A stretch of DNA of 64,000 bases, from assembly GCA_038043185.1 (NCBI GenBank), contig JBBTCO010000002.1, forward strand, positions 1-64,000, written 5' to 3'. Origin of the DNA: UBA5009 sp038043185 (GTDB taxonomy: Bacteria; Bdellovibrionota; Bdellovibrionia; Bdellovibrionales; Bdellovibrionaceae). The notes below the pieces were generated by a model. The model saw nothing but the letters and a program-made list of their open reading frames with translations. It made no database searches and had not been told where the DNA came from. The translations under genes and the position numbers were made by a program. Positions 62,260 to 64,000 of this stretch are shown in pieces. Position 1 is the stretch's first letter; every line of letters starts with the position of its first letter.

Positions 62260-62459
62260 TTAATGGCCCACCTTAAAATTTGCTGGTGCACATGGGCGAC
62301 TCGCTGGGGCAGGCTGAGGAGAATCTCCCACTAACCCAATGCGCGAATCACCAACTGCGACACGATCATAATAGAAATTACCTAATCCACTTTGGATAAA
62401 TATCTGCATAGCACAGCTGTCACGTTTTCTCGGGATCCATAATGTCGAGCTACAGCATA
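62260..62459 (-). pseudogene. Possible 3' gene remnant
   Basis: A minus-strand frame without a normal start reads D-S-C-A-M-Q-I-F-I-Q-S-G-L-G-N-F-Y-Y-D and ends K-V-G-H. Its composition looks coding, but it is cut at the TIGR02147 gene. It may be the tail of a lost gene. Confidence 0.25.
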
Positions 62460-62462
62460 TTA

Positions 62463-63278
62463 CTATTTTTTATAACCGAGTTCAAATAAATCCAAAGTAA
62501 GCACGAAAACGGCTTCATCTTTCGCTTCTGAAATAATGGGCTCTGAATTTTCAATGAGTTTTAAAAGCAAAGATTGAATTTTTTCCGCAGCAGAATGGGA
62601 AATGCTCATTACAGATGAATAATTTAATTTTTCGGGACTTTTGCGATCAAGCGATCTTATTGCTTCCATGCGCCAGTTAATATGATGAGAGCGTAAGCTC
62701 AATGATTTTTCTCCAAGATGAAGTCTTTTGGAGGTGGGGTGAAATTCTGATCCTTTTCGTTGAACAAGACTGAATTTTTCTAAGTCAGAAAGAATCTCAG
62801 TCACTTCGACCAAAGGAATTCCCAAATATTCTGACATTTGAGCGGGCTTTCTTAGATGGGGCACCAGTGTGCACATGTGAATGCCATTATAAGTCCAACG
62901 ACTATAGTAAGTATTTTTTTGTTCTTCTGTGAGTTCTTTGGTTTTCTGAATTCGACTCTGGATTTCTTTTCGCTGATTTAAAATCAAAGTTATTTTATTT
63001 TGAAAGAATGTTTGAAGTTTAACAGATCCCGCACGATCTTTTTGCATGAGCAGTAAAAAAAATTCTTCTTCTTCGCTGTTTAAGTGTAAAAATTCACTAA
63101 TTAAAATTCCGTGCTCAAAACTAAAATCAGCGCTTCCACTGAGCACCTGAGATATAAATCCTAGCTTACAGTTAAGGAAGTCAGCCAGGCGAGTTCGTCC
63201 ACCGCGTGAGGGCCCCTGAACGGGCAGGCTGGCGCGAAGAAACTCTTTATAGTTTGTAAATTCAAATACATAGGCCAT
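62463..63278 (-). CDS. TIGR02147-family regulator
   Basis: This 271-residue protein has the family layout: Y-K-E-F-L-R near the start, an N-terminal helix-turn-helix (L-A-D-F-L-N-C-K-L-G-F-I-S-Q-V-L-S-G), the E-E-E-F-F-L-L-L-M motif and a C-terminal DUF4423-like domain. Such regulators are abundant in Bdellovibrio and Fibrobacter. It is divergent from the secreted protein at 63416, with a 22-bp palindrome between them. Confidence 0.85.
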   Translation of the reverse strand: MAYVFEFTNYKEFLRASLPVQGPSRGGRTRLADFLNCKLGFISQVLSGSADFSFEHGILISEFLHLNSEEEEFFLLLMQKDRAGSVKLQTFFQNKITLILNQRKEIQSRIQKTKELTEEQKNTYYSRWTYNGIHMCTLVPHLRKPAQMSEYLGIPLVEVTEILSDLEKFSLVQRKGSEFHPTSKRLHLGEKSLSLRSHHINWRMEAIRSLDRKSPEKLNYSSVMSISHSAAEKIQSLLLKLIENSEPIISEAKDEAVFVLTLDLFELGYKK

Positions 63279-63295
63279 AGATATTCCTTAATTAA

Positions 63296-63317
63296 ATATT
63301 AAGTAATTACTTAATAT
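63296..63317. promoter_or_regulatory. 22-bp perfect palindrome between regulator and secreted protein
   Basis: ATATTAAGTAA and TTACTTAATAT form a perfect palindrome 18 bases upstream of the TIGR02147 start. It is a strong candidate operator for autoregulation and for control of the divergent gene. Confidence 0.6.
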
Positions 63318-63415
63318 ATTATCATATTATTATGAATATTGGCAATTACTTTAATAATGCGATGCGATATATTCCTTTTGAAGCGAAATGTTTAAAACTA
63401 AAAAGGAGAAAGAAA

Positions 63416-64000
63416 ATGAAAATTTCAAAGGGTTTAAAGAACAGTGTTTTAGTAGGTGCTTTAATGACGGCACAAGCATCAGGTGCAACGGAGTATGTAA
63501 AGGACATCCTGTCTGTTGAAAAGCAAAACTGCCAGGTCTTGCTGAAGAATGATCAGGGATCAGTTAATTACCAGAATATAGGAACTGCCATCGCGACCTT
63601 TTCGCACACATGGACAGCCGATATTCCTGTCGAACAAAGAATGAGTGTGCAAAATGAACTTAACAGTAAAAGTATTTCCTTTTCAAAAAAGGCTTATCAA
63701 AAGACTGCAGGAAATATCTATTCGGCTTGTTTGAGTTTGGTCATGGCAAAAAATATTTTTATGAGTACAGAGGAAGCTGATGATTTGCTTATGAAGACTT
63801 CTAAAAATACTTGGTTGGATATTTGCGTAAAAAACAGCGATGGATTTGATGCTGATAACACTAAGATAGAAGCTCGTTCGGAATTTATTTTTGTCCAAAG
63901 AGGTGTTGAGAGTGGACGAGTCTCCTTAAGCAATACTTCCTCTCGAAGTGCTGGTGTTGTTACAAACTCTGGAAAAATTTCAGGATCTTACAGCGGAGTT
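63416..64000 (+). CDS. Secreted protein, unknown, runs off the window
   Basis: AAAAGGAG sits nine bases before an ATG that opens a signal peptide (A-Q-A-S-G-A-T-E). The frame stays open for 195 codons to the window end. It has a few Cys and a late Ser/Gly-rich stretch (S-S-R-S-A-G-V-V-T-N-S-G-K-I-S-G). It is divergent from the TIGR02147 regulator and probably controlled by it. Confidence 0.7.
   Translation, partial: MKISKGLKNSVLVGALMTAQASGATEYVKDILSVEKQNCQVLLKNDQGSVNYQNIGTAIATFSHTWTADIPVEQRMSVQNELNSKSISFSKKAYQKTAGNIYSACLSLVMAKNIFMSTEEADDLLMKTSKNTWLDICVKNSDGFDADNTKIEARSEFIFVQRGVESGRVSLSNTSSRSAGVVTNSGKISGSYSGV

Overview
The window looks like chromosomal DNA of a predatory or environmental bacterium of the Bdellovibrionota (Bdellovibrio-like), with moderate to low GC. 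This is inferred from gene content: very many small secreted proteins and lipoproteins (often with N-C or Q-N-C before the acylated Cys), a TIGR02147-type regulator, c-type heme lipoproteins, DUF1592/DUF1552/DUF1501-type surface proteins, a MlaE/F/D set, and FHA and MotA/MotB-like machinery. No rRNA or marker gene is present to fix the taxon.

Layout. 1-1.1 kb: a 5'-truncated GFA-family fragment and a Cys-rich lipoprotein with seven 57-bp repeats. 1.1-11.5 kb: a long minus-strand operon encoding a FG-GAP beta-propeller lipoprotein, a large CxxCH protein, a small lipoprotein, a Tat-exported DUF1501-like protein, two c-type heme lipoproteins and, last, a methyltransferase. 11.8-14 kb: a heme lipoprotein and two barrel-like proteins. 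14.2-22.1 kb: a plus-strand run with a MotB/OmpA-like protein on a long coiled coil, a MotA/ExbB-like channel, an FHA/coiled-coil/membrane protein and a Lon protease. This looks like an undescribed ion-driven envelope machine. 22-37.3 kb: mostly secreted proteins of unknown function, including a DUF2252-like and a SelO-like kinase-fold protein, both with signal peptides, a trypsin-like protease, and a type II toxin-antitoxin pair whose promoter and operator are readable. A tRNA-Ala(GGC) follows at 37.3 kb.

37.5-43 kb: ridA, a DUF218 protein, an Mla-type lipid transporter with a degenerate ATPase, and a LolC/E-like permease. 43.1-48 kb: a second surface module (DUF1592 heme lipoprotein broken at a poly-C tract, Tat DUF1552 protein, RCC1/Calx-beta lipoprotein) that mirrors the 2.5-11.5 kb operon. 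48-53.4 kb: housekeeping genes for lysine, diaminopimelate, murein and purine metabolism (dapD, an MpaA-like M14 peptidase, lysA, murI, an IMPDH/GMPR enzyme, a membrane protein). 53.5-59.7 kb: tRNA-Leu(TAA) followed by a decayed siphophage remnant: replication genes, a broken nucleotide-sugar dehydrogenase fragment, tail tube, tail chaperone with a likely -1 frameshift, and a tape measure gene that runs into a truncated host gene. 59.8-64 kb: a secreted protein behind a cluster of inverted repeats, a His-rich Tat lipoprotein, and a TIGR02147 regulator divergent from a secreted protein that runs off the window.

Starts were moved from the longest frame where a signal peptide and ribosome binding site point to a downstream codon. 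Domain calls come from motif reading only; no database search was run.
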